A DNA stretch of 64,000 nucleotides from the NCBI RefSeq assembly GCF_010915705.1, contig NZ_JAAIKE010000006.1, forward strand, positions 1 to 64,000, in the 5' to 3' direction. Positions 17,223 to 26,479 of this stretch are shown here, in pieces. A model generated the notes under the pieces. That model was not told the DNA's origin. It saw only the letters and a program-made list of their open reading frames with translations, and made no database searches. Each line of letters opens with the position of its first letter. Positions within the stretch are counted from its first letter, which is position 1. The stretch is from Pseudotabrizicola algicola (lineage in GTDB: Bacteria > Pseudomonadota > Alphaproteobacteria > Rhodobacterales > Rhodobacteraceae). A program made the translations under genes and the position numbers.

Positions 17223-18653
17223 TTACAGGCCCTTGGAGCGGTAGGATTGTGCCACCCGCCCGATCGACACCAGATAGGCCGCCGTGCGCAGGTCATCCAC
17301 ATCGTCGCGTTCGTGCCAGACCTTGCGCATCGCCTGATAGGCGGTGCGCATCGTGTCATCCAGACCCGAGCGCACCAGCGCCAGCTCGTCCGATCCGGTC
17401 AGGAACTTTTCCTTGAAATCGGGCGACAGGGTCCAGCCCAGCCCCTGATCGGCCGACAGCCGTTCCAACTCCTCGACCAGAATGCGCGAGCGGGCCTCCT
17501 CGGCGCGGCGCTGCATGCGGCCAAAGCGGATGTGCGAGAGGTTCTTGACCCATTCGAAGTAGGAAACCGTAACCCCGCCCGCATTGGCATACATGTCGGG
17601 GATGATGACCACGCCCTTCTCGCGCAGGATCTCGTCGGCGCCGAAGGTCACCGGCCCGTTCGCCGCCTCGACGATCAGCGGCGCCTTGATCCGCGCGGCA
17701 TTGCCCATATGGATCACCCCCTCCAGCGCCGCCGGAATCAGGATGTCGCACTCGGCCTCGATCAGCGTGCTGCCATCGTCGACAAAGGCCGCTGTCGGAT
17801 AGCCCTTGATGCTGCCATGCTTGACCATCCACTGCCGGATGTCCTCGATGTCCAGCCCGCTCTCGCTGTGCAGCGCGCCGTCGCGTTCGATCACCGCCGT
17901 GATCTTGCAGCCATCCTCCTCGCTCAGGAACTTGGCGGCGTGATAGCCCACATTGCCAAGCCCCTGCACGATCACCCGCTTGCCCTCCAGCCCGCCGGTC
18001 AAACCCGCCTTGGCGATATCCTCGGGGTGGCGGAAGAACTCCTGCAACGCATATTGCACGCCGCGCCCCGTCGCCTCCACCCGGCCCTGAATCCCGCCCG
18101 CATGCGGCGGCTTGCCGGTCACGCAGGCATTGCCGTTGATATCGGTCGTGTTCATCCGCTTGTACTGGTCGGCGATCCACGCCATCTCGCGCTCGCCGGT
18201 CCCCATATCGGGCGCGGGCACGTTCTGCGCCGGATGGATCAGGTCGCGCTTGATCAGCTCATAGGCAAAGCGGCGGGTGATGAGCTCCAGCTCGTGCTCC
18301 TCCCAGGCGCGCGGGTCGATGCACAGCCCCCCTTTCGATCCGCCAAAGGGCGTCTCCACCAGCGCGCATTTATAGGTCATCAGCGCCGCCAGCGCCTCCA
18401 CCTCGTTCTGGTTCACCGACAGCGCATAGCGGATGCCGCCCTTGACCGGCTCCATATGTTCCGAATGCACCGAGCGGTATCCGGTGAAGGTCTCGATCTT
18501 GCCGCGCAGGCGCACACCGAAACGCACCGTATAGGTCGAGTTGCACACGCGGATCTTCTGCTCCAAGCCGGGGCTCAGATCCATCAGCCGCACGGCGCGG
18601 TTGAACATCAGATCGACCGACTCGCGAAAACTCGGCTCTCCATCCCTGATCAT
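17223..18653 (-). CDS. gdhA: Glu/Leu/Phe/Val-type glutamate dehydrogenase
   Basis: Oxidative deamination of glutamate (or the reverse) with NAD(P). In 476 residues, PVKGGIRY and PFGGSKGGLCIDP hold the substrate and catalytic lysines, PAPDMGTGEREMAW supplies the catalytic aspartate region, and VQGLGNVGYHAAKF is the nucleotide-binding loop. The C-terminal IIPDMYANAGGVTVSYFEWVKN motif matches GdhA. AGGAGG eight bases upstream fixes the start at 18653. It lies upstream of soxBDAG on the same strand, separated by 126 bases with a palindrome, so co-transcription is possible. Confidence 0.93.
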   Translation of the reverse strand: MIRDGEPSFRESVDLMFNRAVRLMDLSPGLEQKIRVCNSTYTVRFGVRLRGKIETFTGYRSVHSEHMEPVKGGIRYALSVNQNEVEALAALMTYKCALVETPFGGSKGGLCIDPRAWEEHELELITRRFAYELIKRDLIHPAQNVPAPDMGTGEREMAWIADQYKRMNTTDINGNACVTGKPPHAGGIQGRVEATGRGVQYALQEFFRHPEDIAKAGLTGGLEGKRVIVQGLGNVGYHAAKFLSEEDGCKITAVIERDGALHSESGLDIEDIRQWMVKHGSIKGYPTAAFVDDGSTLIEAECDILIPAALEGVIHMGNAARIKAPLIVEAANGPVTFGADEILREKGVVIIPDMYANAGGVTVSYFEWVKNLSHIRFGRMQRRAEEARSRILVEELERLSADQGLGWTLSPDFKEKFLTGSDELALVRSGLDDTMRTAYQAMRKVWHERDDVDDLRTAAYLVSIGRVAQSYRSKGL

Positions 18654-19023
18654 GCCATTCCTCCTGACGGGCCGGGCGCGGCGGACGGCGCCCCGGGGTT
18701 ACGCTAGCGGTCCGCTCGGCCCAGTTCACCGCAAAAACTGACGCGTGAATCCAGAAATAACGAATCGAATCGTAGCGATTTGTCGGCATTTCACGCCAAA
18801 CGGATGGCGCGCTGCGCATCCGTCAGCCGCTCTGCGTTTCCCACTCTAGCACAATTCGCACCACAATCCGCGATTGTTTCCAGAACGGCAACGCCAGCCC
18901 GCCCGCGCCCCGGCTTGCCATAATTTTGCCCCGCCCCCTCGCTTAGGTGAACGGTGTTTAACAAAGCTGTAGACCCGTGGGGGCGGTTCTGCGGCGCATA
19001 GCGACTTGGGATCGGACCGCAGA
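18654..19023. other. Divergent promoter region between gdhA and the tadG-like gene
   Basis: 370 bases with no coding signal. Stretches of lower GC (AATAACGAATCGAATCGTAG near 18755) could hold the gdhA promoter. A GTGA-N7-TTAAC element at 18947-18962 faintly resembles the CtrA half-site pair, with two mismatches; I do not count it as a site. No hairpin terminator was seen. Confidence 0.4.
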
Positions 19024-20721
19024 ATGAAGAGTGCTGCCATGAGGTTTTCGCGGAAATCTGCCCTGCGTTTTGCACGCGACGAAGACGGCCACATCCTTAT
19101 CTTCACCACCGTGATGCTGACGCTGATGCTGATGCTCGCAGGGATCGGGGTCGATATCATCAACTTCGAAACCATGCGCACCAAGCAGCAGCAGACGCTG
19201 GACCGCGCCACGCTGGCCGCCGCCTCGCTCACGCAGCAACTGGATGCCGAAGCGGTGGTGCGCGATTACTTTGCCAAGGCCAACATGACCGACCATCTGC
19301 GCTCGGTCTCCTTCGAGCGCACCTTCAACGCCTCGACCGTGCGCGCCGAGGCCGAGAAGGAAATCACGCCGATCTTCATGAACCTCTATGACATGTCCAA
19401 CAGCACCAAGCTGGTGGCGCGCGGCCGCGCCAGTGCCGAACAGCGCATCAACAACATCGAAATCGTGATGGTGCTCGACGTGTCGGGGTCGATGAACGAT
19501 TCAAGCCGGCTGGTGAACCTCAAGACGGCGGCGAACGAATTCATCGACACCGTGCTCGATCAGGATACAGAAAACCGGGTGTCGATCAGCATCGTTCCGT
19601 TCAACGGACAGGTGAACCTGCCCGAAAACATGCAGCAGCTGTTCACCAACCGGATCGACGATCATGGCGTCGCCACCGTGAACTGCTTTGATCTGCCCAG
19701 TTCGGTCTACGGCAACCTGTCGCTGCCCCTCAACACCGCGATGCCCGTCACCGCCCACGCCGACACCTATTCGACGACCACAACCGGCAGTTACATCGCG
19801 CCCACCCATTCCAATGCCGTGGTGAACACCGGCAACCGCTGGTGCCCGCCCACCGTCAACGGGACCGTCAGCAATACCAATTTCATCCGGGCGCCCACCA
19901 ACAACCGCACCGCGCTCAAGGCGCATATCAGCGGCCTGCAGGCCATCGGCGCGACCTCGATCAACGCCGGCATGAAATGGGGCATGGCGCTGCTCGATCC
20001 CTCGGCCAGAACGCTTTATTCGGGCATGATCGCGGCCGGCCAGACACCGTCCTACTTCAACAACCGTCCCTTCAACTTCGGCGACCGCGAAGCGATGAAG
20101 ATCGTCGTGCTGATGACCGACGGTGAACACTTCGCCGAAGAACGGGTCAACGCCGGTTTCCGTGCCGGAACCTCGCCGATCTGGCGCGGCAACTCCGACA
20201 CGCTGTTTTCCATCTTCCATTCGTCGCGTGTGAACACCTCCTCTGCCACCAACATCTGCAACAGCCGCCCCTTCTATGTGCCGCATCTGAACGCATGGCA
20301 TTCGCGCCCGTGGAACAGCACTACGCCGTCCAGCTCGACCTGCTACAGCACCACCGCCACCTACAGCGGGGCGACACAGCAGACATGGCCGCAGGTCTGG
20401 AACAGCGTGCGGGTGGCATGGGTGGCACAGCAGCTTTATGCGCGCCCGCTGGGCCTCACGCAGGCCAATGCGATGAACGCCATCCGCACCCAGACGCCGA
20501 CCTCCACGATGGACAGCCAGCTTGCCAACGTCTGCGGTCAGGCCCGCGCGCGCAACGTGCTGGTCTACGGCATCGCCTTCGAGGCCCCGCCGAACGGCCA
20601 GACGGCGATTGCCAACTGCGCCTCCTCGCCCGCGCATTACTTCAACGCGCAGGGGCTGGAAATCCGCACCGCCTTCCGCTCCATCGCGACCAACATCACC
20701 CAGCTGAAGTTGACCCAATGA
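19024..20721 (+). CDS. TadG-like pilus assembly protein with von Willebrand A domain
   Basis: The 565-residue protein opens with a basic stretch and RFARDEDGHILIFTTVMLTL, the TadE/G prepilin-like membrane helix (about residues 20-48). The vWA domain begins at IVMVLDVSGSMNDS, a complete MIDAS motif (DxSxS), with VLMTDGEH later. TadG proteins act in the envelope with Flp/Tad pili, but no secretion ATPase (tadA) or pilin is nearby. Starts at 19024 and 19039 are both possible; 19024 keeps the full basic N-terminus. The end overlaps the next gene (ATGATG). Confidence 0.8.
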   Translation: MKSAAMRFSRKSALRFARDEDGHILIFTTVMLTLMLMLAGIGVDIINFETMRTKQQQTLDRATLAAASLTQQLDAEAVVRDYFAKANMTDHLRSVSFERTFNASTVRAEAEKEITPIFMNLYDMSNSTKLVARGRASAEQRINNIEIVMVLDVSGSMNDSSRLVNLKTAANEFIDTVLDQDTENRVSISIVPFNGQVNLPENMQQLFTNRIDDHGVATVNCFDLPSSVYGNLSLPLNTAMPVTAHADTYSTTTTGSYIAPTHSNAVVNTGNRWCPPTVNGTVSNTNFIRAPTNNRTALKAHISGLQAIGATSINAGMKWGMALLDPSARTLYSGMIAAGQTPSYFNNRPFNFGDREAMKIVVLMTDGEHFAEERVNAGFRAGTSPIWRGNSDTLFSIFHSSRVNTSSATNICNSRPFYVPHLNAWHSRPWNSTTPSSSTCYSTTATYSGATQQTWPQVWNSVRVAWVAQQLYARPLGLTQANAMNAIRTQTPTSTMDSQLANVCGQARARNVLVYGIAFEAPPNGQTAIANCASSPAHYFNAQGLEIRTAFRSIATNITQLKLTQ

Positions 20722-21254
20722 TGTCCCGCCTGCGCTCGCTCTTTCGCCCCTTCCGCAAGGATGAACGCGGCCTTGCCTCGGTGGAGTTCGCCCTGTTCTT
20801 CCCGGTCTACATCAGCATGTTCTTCTGGGCCGCCGAACTGGGCATCATCACCATCAAGTCGGTGATGCTCGATCACGCGCTCGACGTGTCGATGCGCGAG
20901 CTGCGCCTTGGCCTGATGCAGAACCCCACGCAAGAGACGCTCAAGCAAAGCATCTGCAACCGCGCGCGGATCATCGGCAATTGCGAAGACCAGATGATGA
21001 TCGAACTGCAATCGGTGTCGACGGTGACATGGGCCATGCCGCAAACCCCCGTCACCTGCGTGAACAATGACGAGGAAATCCAGCCCGTCGTCAATTTCGA
21101 TCTGGGCCGCCAGCAGGAACTGATGCTGGTGCGCGCCTGCATCGTGCTGCCGGTGCTGTTCCCGAACATGATCTTCGGCCGGCAGCTTTTCCGCGATGGC
21201 TCGGGCGGCATCGGCATCGCCTCGATTTCGTCTTTCGTGAACGAACCGTCTTGA
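20718..21254 (+). CDS. TadE-like membrane-anchored pseudopilin
   Basis: The 178-residue protein has a basic N-terminus (RLRSLFRPFRKDERG), then SVEFALFFPVYISMFFWAAELG, the TadE signature glutamate followed by a hydrophobic helix (residues 21-45). A periplasmic region holds three cysteines (about residues 75-120) that could form disulfides. Start ATGs at 20718 and 20721 overlap the tadG stop, so it is translationally coupled. It should act with its two neighbours at the membrane. Confidence 0.78.
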   Translation: MMSRLRSLFRPFRKDERGLASVEFALFFPVYISMFFWAAELGIITIKSVMLDHALDVSMRELRLGLMQNPTQETLKQSICNRARIIGNCEDQMMIELQSVSTVTWAMPQTPVTCVNNDEEIQPVVNFDLGRQQELMLVRACIVLPVLFPNMIFGRQLFRDGSGGIGIASISSFVNEPS

Positions 21255-21273
21255 TCATCGGGAAAGGATCGCC

Positions 21274-21864
21274 ATGAAAACCCCCCTGACCCTGCTCCGC
21301 CACGCCCTGCGCCGCTTCCGCCGCAACGAAGACGGGCTCGCCTCGGCCGAGATGATCCTCGTGCTGCCGCTCTACCTGTTCTGCATCCTCGGCACCTTCA
21401 CCTTCTGGGATGCCTTCGACGTGGCCAACCGCTCGCAAAAGGCATCCTACGCGGTGTCCGACCTCATCACCCGCAAGCAGGACAACGTGACCGAGGTCTA
21501 TGTGCAGGGCATGTTCAACACCATGCAATACATGATGGGCCCCTCGCTGCCGACCCGCACCCGCATCACCTCGGTGTTCTACAGTCAGGCCCGCGCAAGA
21601 TACGAGGTGCTGTGGTCCCGCTCCAGCGTCCCCACCATCCCGCGCCTCACCACCGAAACCCTGCCGACGATCCAGAGCCACCTGCCCGTGATGTATGACG
21701 GCGACGCGCTGATCGTGGTGGAAACGACGGTGGAATTCCGGCCGATCCTCGGCGCGGTCGACATGATCATCAACGACATCGACACCGGCCCGATGCGCAA
21801 CGTCGTCGTCACCCGCCCGCGCTTCCTGCCCAAGATCTGCATGCAGGGCGTCGCCTGCGGCTAA
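21274..21864 (+). CDS. TadE/TadG-like membrane protein
   Basis: The 196-residue protein has the same plan as the gene before: basic RHALRRFRRNEDG, then SAEMILVLPLYLFCILGTFTFW as the TadE-like helix with its glutamate (residues 25-47), and a beta-rich extracytoplasmic part ending KICMQGVACG. GGGAAAGGA upstream of the ATG is a good ribosome site. It is the third gene of the unit; 19 bases separate it from the second. The paired terminal cysteines may be bridged. Confidence 0.72.
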   Translation: MKTPLTLLRHALRRFRRNEDGLASAEMILVLPLYLFCILGTFTFWDAFDVANRSQKASYAVSDLITRKQDNVTEVYVQGMFNTMQYMMGPSLPTRTRITSVFYSQARARYEVLWSRSSVPTIPRLTTETLPTIQSHLPVMYDGDALIVVETTVEFRPILGAVDMIINDIDTGPMRNVVVTRPRFLPKICMQGVACG

Positions 21865-21925
21865 GGCCAGCCGCCCCCCGCAGCCGCGCCCCGACCTGCG
21901 GGCGCGGCAAACCGGCCTGCGGCAC

Positions 21926-22438
21926 TCAGCGCGGCTTGATCAGCTCGTCCAGCACCTCGGCCATGTAACGCGCCTCGTGCCGGTGGGTCACGCCGCCCAC
22001 GCCCACCGACCGCCCCAGCCGCCACCACAGCCCCGGCGCCCAGCCGCGCGGGCCGCTCTGCCGCAGCGAAAGCGTGAACCCCCCCGCCGGCTTGAAGGCA
22101 AACACCCCGCGATTGACCGCGCGGATATCCTCCACCCGCGCCAGCACCATGCCCGACCCGTCGCGCAGCACCTCGCGCGTCAGCACCAGCGACGCGCCGC
22201 TCACCTGCCACATGCGCACCGCCAGCCAGAGCGCCGAAACACCCAGCGCCAGCAGGACCAGAAGCCAGCCGAAAGCCGCAGGCGGAAAGGCCAGTGCCAG
22301 CCACACCAGCGTGCCCCCCAAAGCCGCCAGAATCGCCACCCCCAGCACCCGCCGCGGCGGCGATGGCCGCAGCTCGGCCAGAATCGCGCCTTGGGCCGCT
22401 GCGGGCATCTCGGGCGTCAGGTCGGACGGATCGGGCAT
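21926..22438 (-). CDS. Two-helix membrane protein, possibly PH-like domain, unknown role
   Basis: The 170-residue protein, from the ATG at 22438 with GAGGAG upstream, has a cytosolic N-terminus (MPDPSDLTPEMPAA), two hydrophobic helices (about residues 33-74, LGVAILAALGGTLVWLALAF and WLLVLLALGVSALWLAV), and a beta-rich C-terminal half (SLVLTREVLRDGSGMVLARVEDI, FTLSLR) that resembles small bacterial PH-domain membrane proteins. I do not recognise the family with certainty. It converges on the Tad-like trio and is divergent from the small lipoprotein gene. Confidence 0.6.
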   Translation of the reverse strand: MPDPSDLTPEMPAAAQGAILAELRPSPPRRVLGVAILAALGGTLVWLALAFPPAAFGWLLVLLALGVSALWLAVRMWQVSGASLVLTREVLRDGSGMVLARVEDIRAVNRGVFAFKPAGGFTLSLRQSGPRGWAPGLWWRLGRSVGVGGVTHRHEARYMAEVLDELIKPR

Positions 22439-22632
22439 CGTGGCGGCTCCTCGCTCGGGTTTGCCAAGCCATAAACCAGCCGCCGCCCCCGCGATAGGGT
22501 CCAGATGCCACGCCCGTCCCCCGAAACGCGCCCCCGAAAACATCGCCCCGAGCCCCCCTTGCCCGCAACCGCGATCCTGCCTAGGCTTTGGCCCATGCGG
22601 CGCAGCCTGCCGCCGCCGACGGATGCCAGACC

Positions 22633-22887
22633 ATGCACCACCCCCGCCTTTCCCGCCGCATGGCGCTTGCCGCCTGCCTCGGCCTCGGCCTGTCAGGCTG
22701 CGCGCCCCTGCCCGATTTCGCCACCGCCACCCGCGCCGCAGCCCCCGGACCCGCGCCGGTTCTGGTGCCGATCGACGGGCTGCTGGCGCAAGCCGACGCG
22801 TTGGGCAACGGCGCCGCCGCCACCGCCCCCGTCACCGCGCGGGCCGAACAGTTGCGCGCCCGCGCCGACCGCCTGCGCCGCGAATAG
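22633..22887 (+). CDS. Small lipoprotein, conserved hypothetical
   Basis: 84 residues starting MHHPRLSRRMALAACLGLGL and then SGC, a lipoprotein signal with cysteine at about residue 23. The mature part is short, alanine-rich and ends in a helical ARAEQLRARADRLRRE. An open frame extends upstream to 22588, but the ATG at 22633 gives the correct signal peptide. Localisation to a membrane is the only supported statement. It lies 131 bases before hom. Confidence 0.6.
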   Translation: MHHPRLSRRMALAACLGLGLSGCAPLPDFATATRAAAPGPAPVLVPIDGLLAQADALGNGAAATAPVTARAEQLRARADRLRRE

Positions 22888-23018
22888 CCGCCCCCGCGCG
22901 CGCCATGCCCCGGCCCGCGTTTTTCCCGCCCTTCCGCCCGCCGGCCCGCGTTGCCTTGCCCCGACAGGCGCGCTAAGACCGCCCCGAACGCCACGCCACA
23001 GACAGACGGAGTCGCCCC

Positions 23019-24314
23019 ATGCCAGCCCCCTTGCGAATTGGTCTTGCCGGTCTGGGCACCGTCGGCATCGGCGTCGTCAAGATCGTGCAATCCCATGCCG
23101 ACCTGATCGCCGCCCGCGCGGGCCGCCCGGTCGAGATCACCGCCGTCTCGGCCCGCGATCCGCAGAAGAACCGCGACGCCGACCTGTCGACCTATCATTG
23201 GGAAGCCGATCCCGTGGCCCTCGCCCGCCGCAATGACATCGACGTGTTTGTCGAGGTGATGGGCGGCCACGAAGGCCCCGCCCGCCTTGCCACCGAGGCC
23301 GCAATCGCCACCGGCAAGGATATCGTCACCGCCAACAAGGCGCTGCTGGCCCATCACGGCCATGCCCTCGCGCTCGCCGCCGAAGCCGCAGGCCGCGTGA
23401 TCCGCTTCGAAGCCGCCGTCGCAGGCGGCATCCCCGTCATCAAGACGCTCACCGAAGGGCTGGCAGGCAACCAGATGCGGCGTGTGATGGGTGTGATGAA
23501 CGGCACCTGCAACTACATCCTCACCCGGATGCAGGCAGCGGGCCTGCCCTACGAGACGGTGTTCGAAGAGGCGCGCCAGCTTGGCTATCTCGAAGCCGAT
23601 CCGAACCTCGATGTCGGGGGCATCGACGCGGGCCACAAGCTCAGCCTGCTCGCAGCCATCGCCTTCGGCACGCGGGTCAGCTTCGACAATGTGGAACTCG
23701 AAGGCATCGGCAACGTCTCGATCGACGATATCAACCTCGCCGACGACATGGGCTATCACATCAAGCTCCTCGGTGTGGCGCAGATGACGGGCCGCGGGCT
23801 GGAACAGCGCATGACGCCTTGCCTCGTCCCCGCCGAAAGCCCGCTCGGCCAGTTGCAGGGCGGCACCAACATGGTGGTGCTCGAAGGCGACTCCGTGGGC
23901 CAGATCGTGATGCGCGGCGCGGGCGCGGGCGCAGGCCCCACCGCCAGCGCGGTGATGGCCGATGTCATCGACATCGCGCGCGGCACTCGGCTCTCCACCT
24001 TTGGCCGCCCCGCCGCCTCGCTGGCCGAACCTGTGGCCGCGAAATCCGCGACGCCCGCGCCCTATTACCTGCGCATGACGCTGCTCGACAAACCGGGCGC
24101 GCTGGCCAAGATCGCGACAGCACTGGGCGAGGCAGGCATCTCCATCGACCAGATGCGCCAGTTGAACCAGCCCAACGAGGCCGACAACAAGGCCACCGTG
24201 CTGATCGTGACGCACAAGGCGTCGCCTGCCGATGTCGCCTATGCGCTGGCCCAGTTCGACACGACAGGCGTGCTCATCGGCGCCCCCGCCGCCATCCGCA
24301 TCGAAGAGGTCTGA
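23019..24314 (+). CDS. hom: Homoserine dehydrogenase
   Basis: Reduces aspartate semialdehyde to homoserine for threonine, methionine and isoleucine. The 431-residue protein has the NAD(P) fold (LAGLGTVGIGVVK, residues 9-21), the KDIVTANKALLAHHG segment, the catalytic region FEAAVAGGIPVI and MGVMNGTCNYIL, and DPNLDVGGIDAGHKLSLLA with the proton-relay lysine. A C-terminal ACT domain (about residues 350-430, YYLRMTLLDKPGALAKIATA) indicates feedback control by threonine, as in other long Hom proteins. It is followed by a non-coding repeat region. Confidence 0.96.
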   Translation: MPAPLRIGLAGLGTVGIGVVKIVQSHADLIAARAGRPVEITAVSARDPQKNRDADLSTYHWEADPVALARRNDIDVFVEVMGGHEGPARLATEAAIATGKDIVTANKALLAHHGHALALAAEAAGRVIRFEAAVAGGIPVIKTLTEGLAGNQMRRVMGVMNGTCNYILTRMQAAGLPYETVFEEARQLGYLEADPNLDVGGIDAGHKLSLLAAIAFGTRVSFDNVELEGIGNVSIDDINLADDMGYHIKLLGVAQMTGRGLEQRMTPCLVPAESPLGQLQGGTNMVVLEGDSVGQIVMRGAGAGAGPTASAVMADVIDIARGTRLSTFGRPAASLAEPVAAKSATPAPYYLRMTLLDKPGALAKIATALGEAGISIDQMRQLNQPNEADNKATVLIVTHKASPADVAYALAQFDTTGVLIGAPAAIRIEEV

Positions 24315-24454
24315 TCCCGCCCGCCACTTCGCTGGACCTGCCTGCCCTTCTGCCTCCGCCAGACCTCGCAGCGCGGCCCCAAGGCATTTGCCCCCAGCGT
24401 CGCGGCAGCGTCAGGGCGGAGCGGACGGCGGCGACTGCGGCACGACAGGGCAAG

Positions 24455-25085
24455 CGCCTTGCGCGCGCCCATCCTGCTCGCCGCCAGATCCGTCACACCC
24501 TGCCCGCCGCCTCCGCCGCCAAGCCCGCCCCCCGCGCGCCCCTTCGTTCGCAAATGCCGCCCGCAATCAGACTCCAACCGCCCCCCTGCCCCGCCCCGCA
24601 CAGGCCCCCAATCGCTCGCCCATCCCTGCTCCTCGACATGCTGCGCGGGAACTACAATGGGGGTCTGAAGTGCCTTGCGCGCGCGGTTATCCCTGCTCCC
24701 GCCAGATCCGTCACACCCCTGCTCGCCGCCTCCCCCGCCAAGCCCGCCCCCGCACGGGCCCCTTCGCTCGCAAATGCCGCCCGCAGTCAGACTCCAACCG
24801 CCCCCCGCCCCGCCCCGCACAGGCCCGCAAGCGCACCCCCATCCCTGCTCGTCGACATGCTGCGCGGGAACTACAATGGGGGTCTGAAGTGCCTTGCGCG
24901 CGCGGTAATCCTTGCTCCCGCCAGATCCGTCACACCCCTGCCCGCCGCCTCCCCCGCCAAACCCGCCCGCCAAACCCGCCCGCCCACGCGCGCGCCCCTT
25001 TGTCTGCAAATGCCGCCCGCAGTCAGACTCCAACCGCCCCCCTGCCCCGTCCGGCACAGGCCCCCAATCGCACGCCCTCCCCCCT
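24455..25085. repeat. Tandem repeat, about 2.9 units of 216-230 bp, C-rich on the plus strand
   Basis: Three units begin near 24455, 24671 and 24890. The phrase CGCCAGATCCGTCACAC recurs at 24482, 24700 and 24919. Two 54-base blocks at 24633-24686 and 24852-24905 are identical and exactly 219 apart; the third unit ends before that block and has a duplicated 12-mer (GCCAAACCCGCC). Long frames cross the region in several phases, but they follow from the low stop frequency of C-rich DNA and lack ribosome sites. Possible roles are tandem small RNA genes, a protein-binding array, or simple expansion. Confidence 0.8.
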
Positions 25086-25194
25086 TCCTGCGCAACTGCC
25101 TCCCCGCAGGCGCAATCTGGCGCGCCGCCGCCCCTCGGCCCCGCCGCTCCCGCTCAAATCCTTACCGTTTCCTTAACACACACAGATCAACGCT

Positions 25195-25223
25195 TTGAAA
25201 TACCTCAAGATCGTCCCTGTAAC
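25195..25223 (+). promoter_or_regulatory. Candidate sigma-70 promoter of glpX
   Basis: TTGAAA (25195-25200), a 17-base spacer, then TGTAAC (25218-25223). This is 137 bases before the glpX start, in the one less GC-rich stretch of the gap. An element TTAC-N7-TTAA at 25162-25176 just upstream resembles a CtrA site with one mismatch. Confidence 0.4.
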
Positions 25224-25360
25224 ACGCGGGGCAATGCAGGCATCGCCGCCTTTTCAGGCGGGGCCGCGATTTCCCCGAAGGTTAGCGCCATCAGGCTTGC
25301 CCCCATCGGACAGGGCAGGCTAAACCCGAAGCCAAAGCATTTCCCGAAAAAGGACAGATC

Positions 25361-26341
25361 ATGCCCGTCGCCCCGCCCAAAGTCGCCGAGTTTCAGGACC
25401 GCCTGCTCTCGCTCGGCCTCGCCCGCGTGTCCGAGGCCGCGGCCTTGGCCAGCGCCAACCTGATCGGCCGCGGCGATGAGAAAGCCGCCGACCAGGCCGC
25501 CGTGAACGCCATGCGCGACCAGCTGAACCTGCTCGACATCAAGGGCGTCGTCGTGATCGGCGAGGGCGAGCGCGACGAGGCCCCGATGCTCTACATCGGC
25601 GAGGAGGTCGGCACCGGCAACGGCCCCGCCGTCGACATCGCCCTCGATCCGCTCGAAGGCACCACCCTCACCGCCAAGGACATGCCCAACGCCCTGACCG
25701 TGATCGCGATGGCCCCGCGCGGCAGCCTCCTGCACGCCCCCGACGTCTACATGGACAAGCTCGCCATCGGTCCCGGCCACCGCCCCGGCACCGTCACGCT
25801 GGCCATGACCCCCTCCGAACGCGTCTCCGCCCTCGCCGCCGCCAAGGGCTGCTCGACCAATGACATCACCGTCTGCGTGCTGGAACGGCCCCGCCACGAA
25901 GAGATGATCGCCGAGATCCGCTCCACCGGCGCCGCCATCCGCCTCATCACCGATGGCGACGTCGCGGGTGTCATGCACTGCGCCGAACCCGACCTGACCG
26001 GCATCGACATGTACATGGGTTCCGGCGGCGCACCCGAAGGCGTGCTGGCGGCGGCGGCCCTGAAATGCATGGGCGGCCAGTTCTTCGGCAAGCTCCTCTT
26101 CCGCAACGATGACGAGCGCGCCCGCGCCCGCAAGGCCGGCATCGAGAACTTCGACCGCGTCTACACCCGCGACGACCTCGTGCGCGGCGACGTGATCTTC
26201 GCCGCGACCGGCGTGACCGACGGCAGCCTGCTTGCCGGCATCCGGCGCGAGCCCACCCACCTGACCACCGAAACCATCCTGATGCGGTCGAAAACCGGCT
26301 CGGTGCGCCGCATGACCTACCGCAACCCGATCCGCCGCTGA
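25361..26341 (+). CDS. glpX: Fructose-1,6-bisphosphatase class II
   Basis: Hydrolyses fructose 1,6-bisphosphate in gluconeogenesis (and sedoheptulose bisphosphate in some relatives). Metal- and phosphate-binding motifs are present: GRGDEKAADQAAVNAM (residues 37-52), VVVIGEGERDEAPML, and DPLEGTTLTAKDMPNALTV, with GSGGAPEGVLAAAALKCMGG near residue 225. The 326-residue length is typical. AAGGA seven bases before the ATG sets the start. It lies downstream of the 219-bp repeats and upstream of recJ. Confidence 0.95.
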   Translation: MPVAPPKVAEFQDRLLSLGLARVSEAAALASANLIGRGDEKAADQAAVNAMRDQLNLLDIKGVVVIGEGERDEAPMLYIGEEVGTGNGPAVDIALDPLEGTTLTAKDMPNALTVIAMAPRGSLLHAPDVYMDKLAIGPGHRPGTVTLAMTPSERVSALAAAKGCSTNDITVCVLERPRHEEMIAEIRSTGAAIRLITDGDVAGVMHCAEPDLTGIDMYMGSGGAPEGVLAAAALKCMGGQFFGKLLFRNDDERARARKAGIENFDRVYTRDDLVRGDVIFAATGVTDGSLLAGIRREPTHLTTETILMRSKTGSVRRMTYRNPIRR

Positions 26342-26379
26342 CTTGGCGGGGGCGCAAACCATGCCCTGCTCCCCCTCCA

Positions 26380-26430
26380 TTGCTGCTTGCCCAAATACTC
26401 CCGCCGGAGGCGTTCCCCGGACGCCTCCGG
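26380..26430. repeat. Copy of the sox intergenic repeat followed by a hairpin
   Basis: 26380-26401 (TTGCTGCTTGCCCAAATACT plus CC) is the exact reverse complement of 15723-15744. It is followed by a 10-bp inverted repeat CCGGAGGCGT (26404-26413) / ACGCCTCCGG (26421-26430) that could end glpX transcription, although no T-run follows. It appears to be a dispersed intergenic element. Confidence 0.6.
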
Positions 26431-26479
26431 AGCCACATTTCAGGTTGAAGCGCCGCCCCCGCTGGTGCAGACCAAAACG

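Noticed and set aside
15657-18707. 1016-codon frame antisense to soxB and gdhA
   Set aside because: Runs across two well-identified genes and an intergenic repeat; no ribosome site or family.
24455-25085. CRISPR array
   Set aside because: Repeat units are about 219 bp in direct tandem with few copies; spacing and length do not fit CRISPR, and no cas genes are present.
25162-25176. CtrA site TTAC-N7-TTAA upstream of glpX
   Set aside because: One mismatch and a short degenerate motif; glpX is not a usual CtrA target, so chance is likely. Kept only as a remark.
24315-25198. Plus-strand proline-rich frames through the 219-bp repeats
   Set aside because: Open in more than one phase because of scarce stop codons in C-rich DNA, unit lengths are not all multiples of three, and no ribosome site exists.
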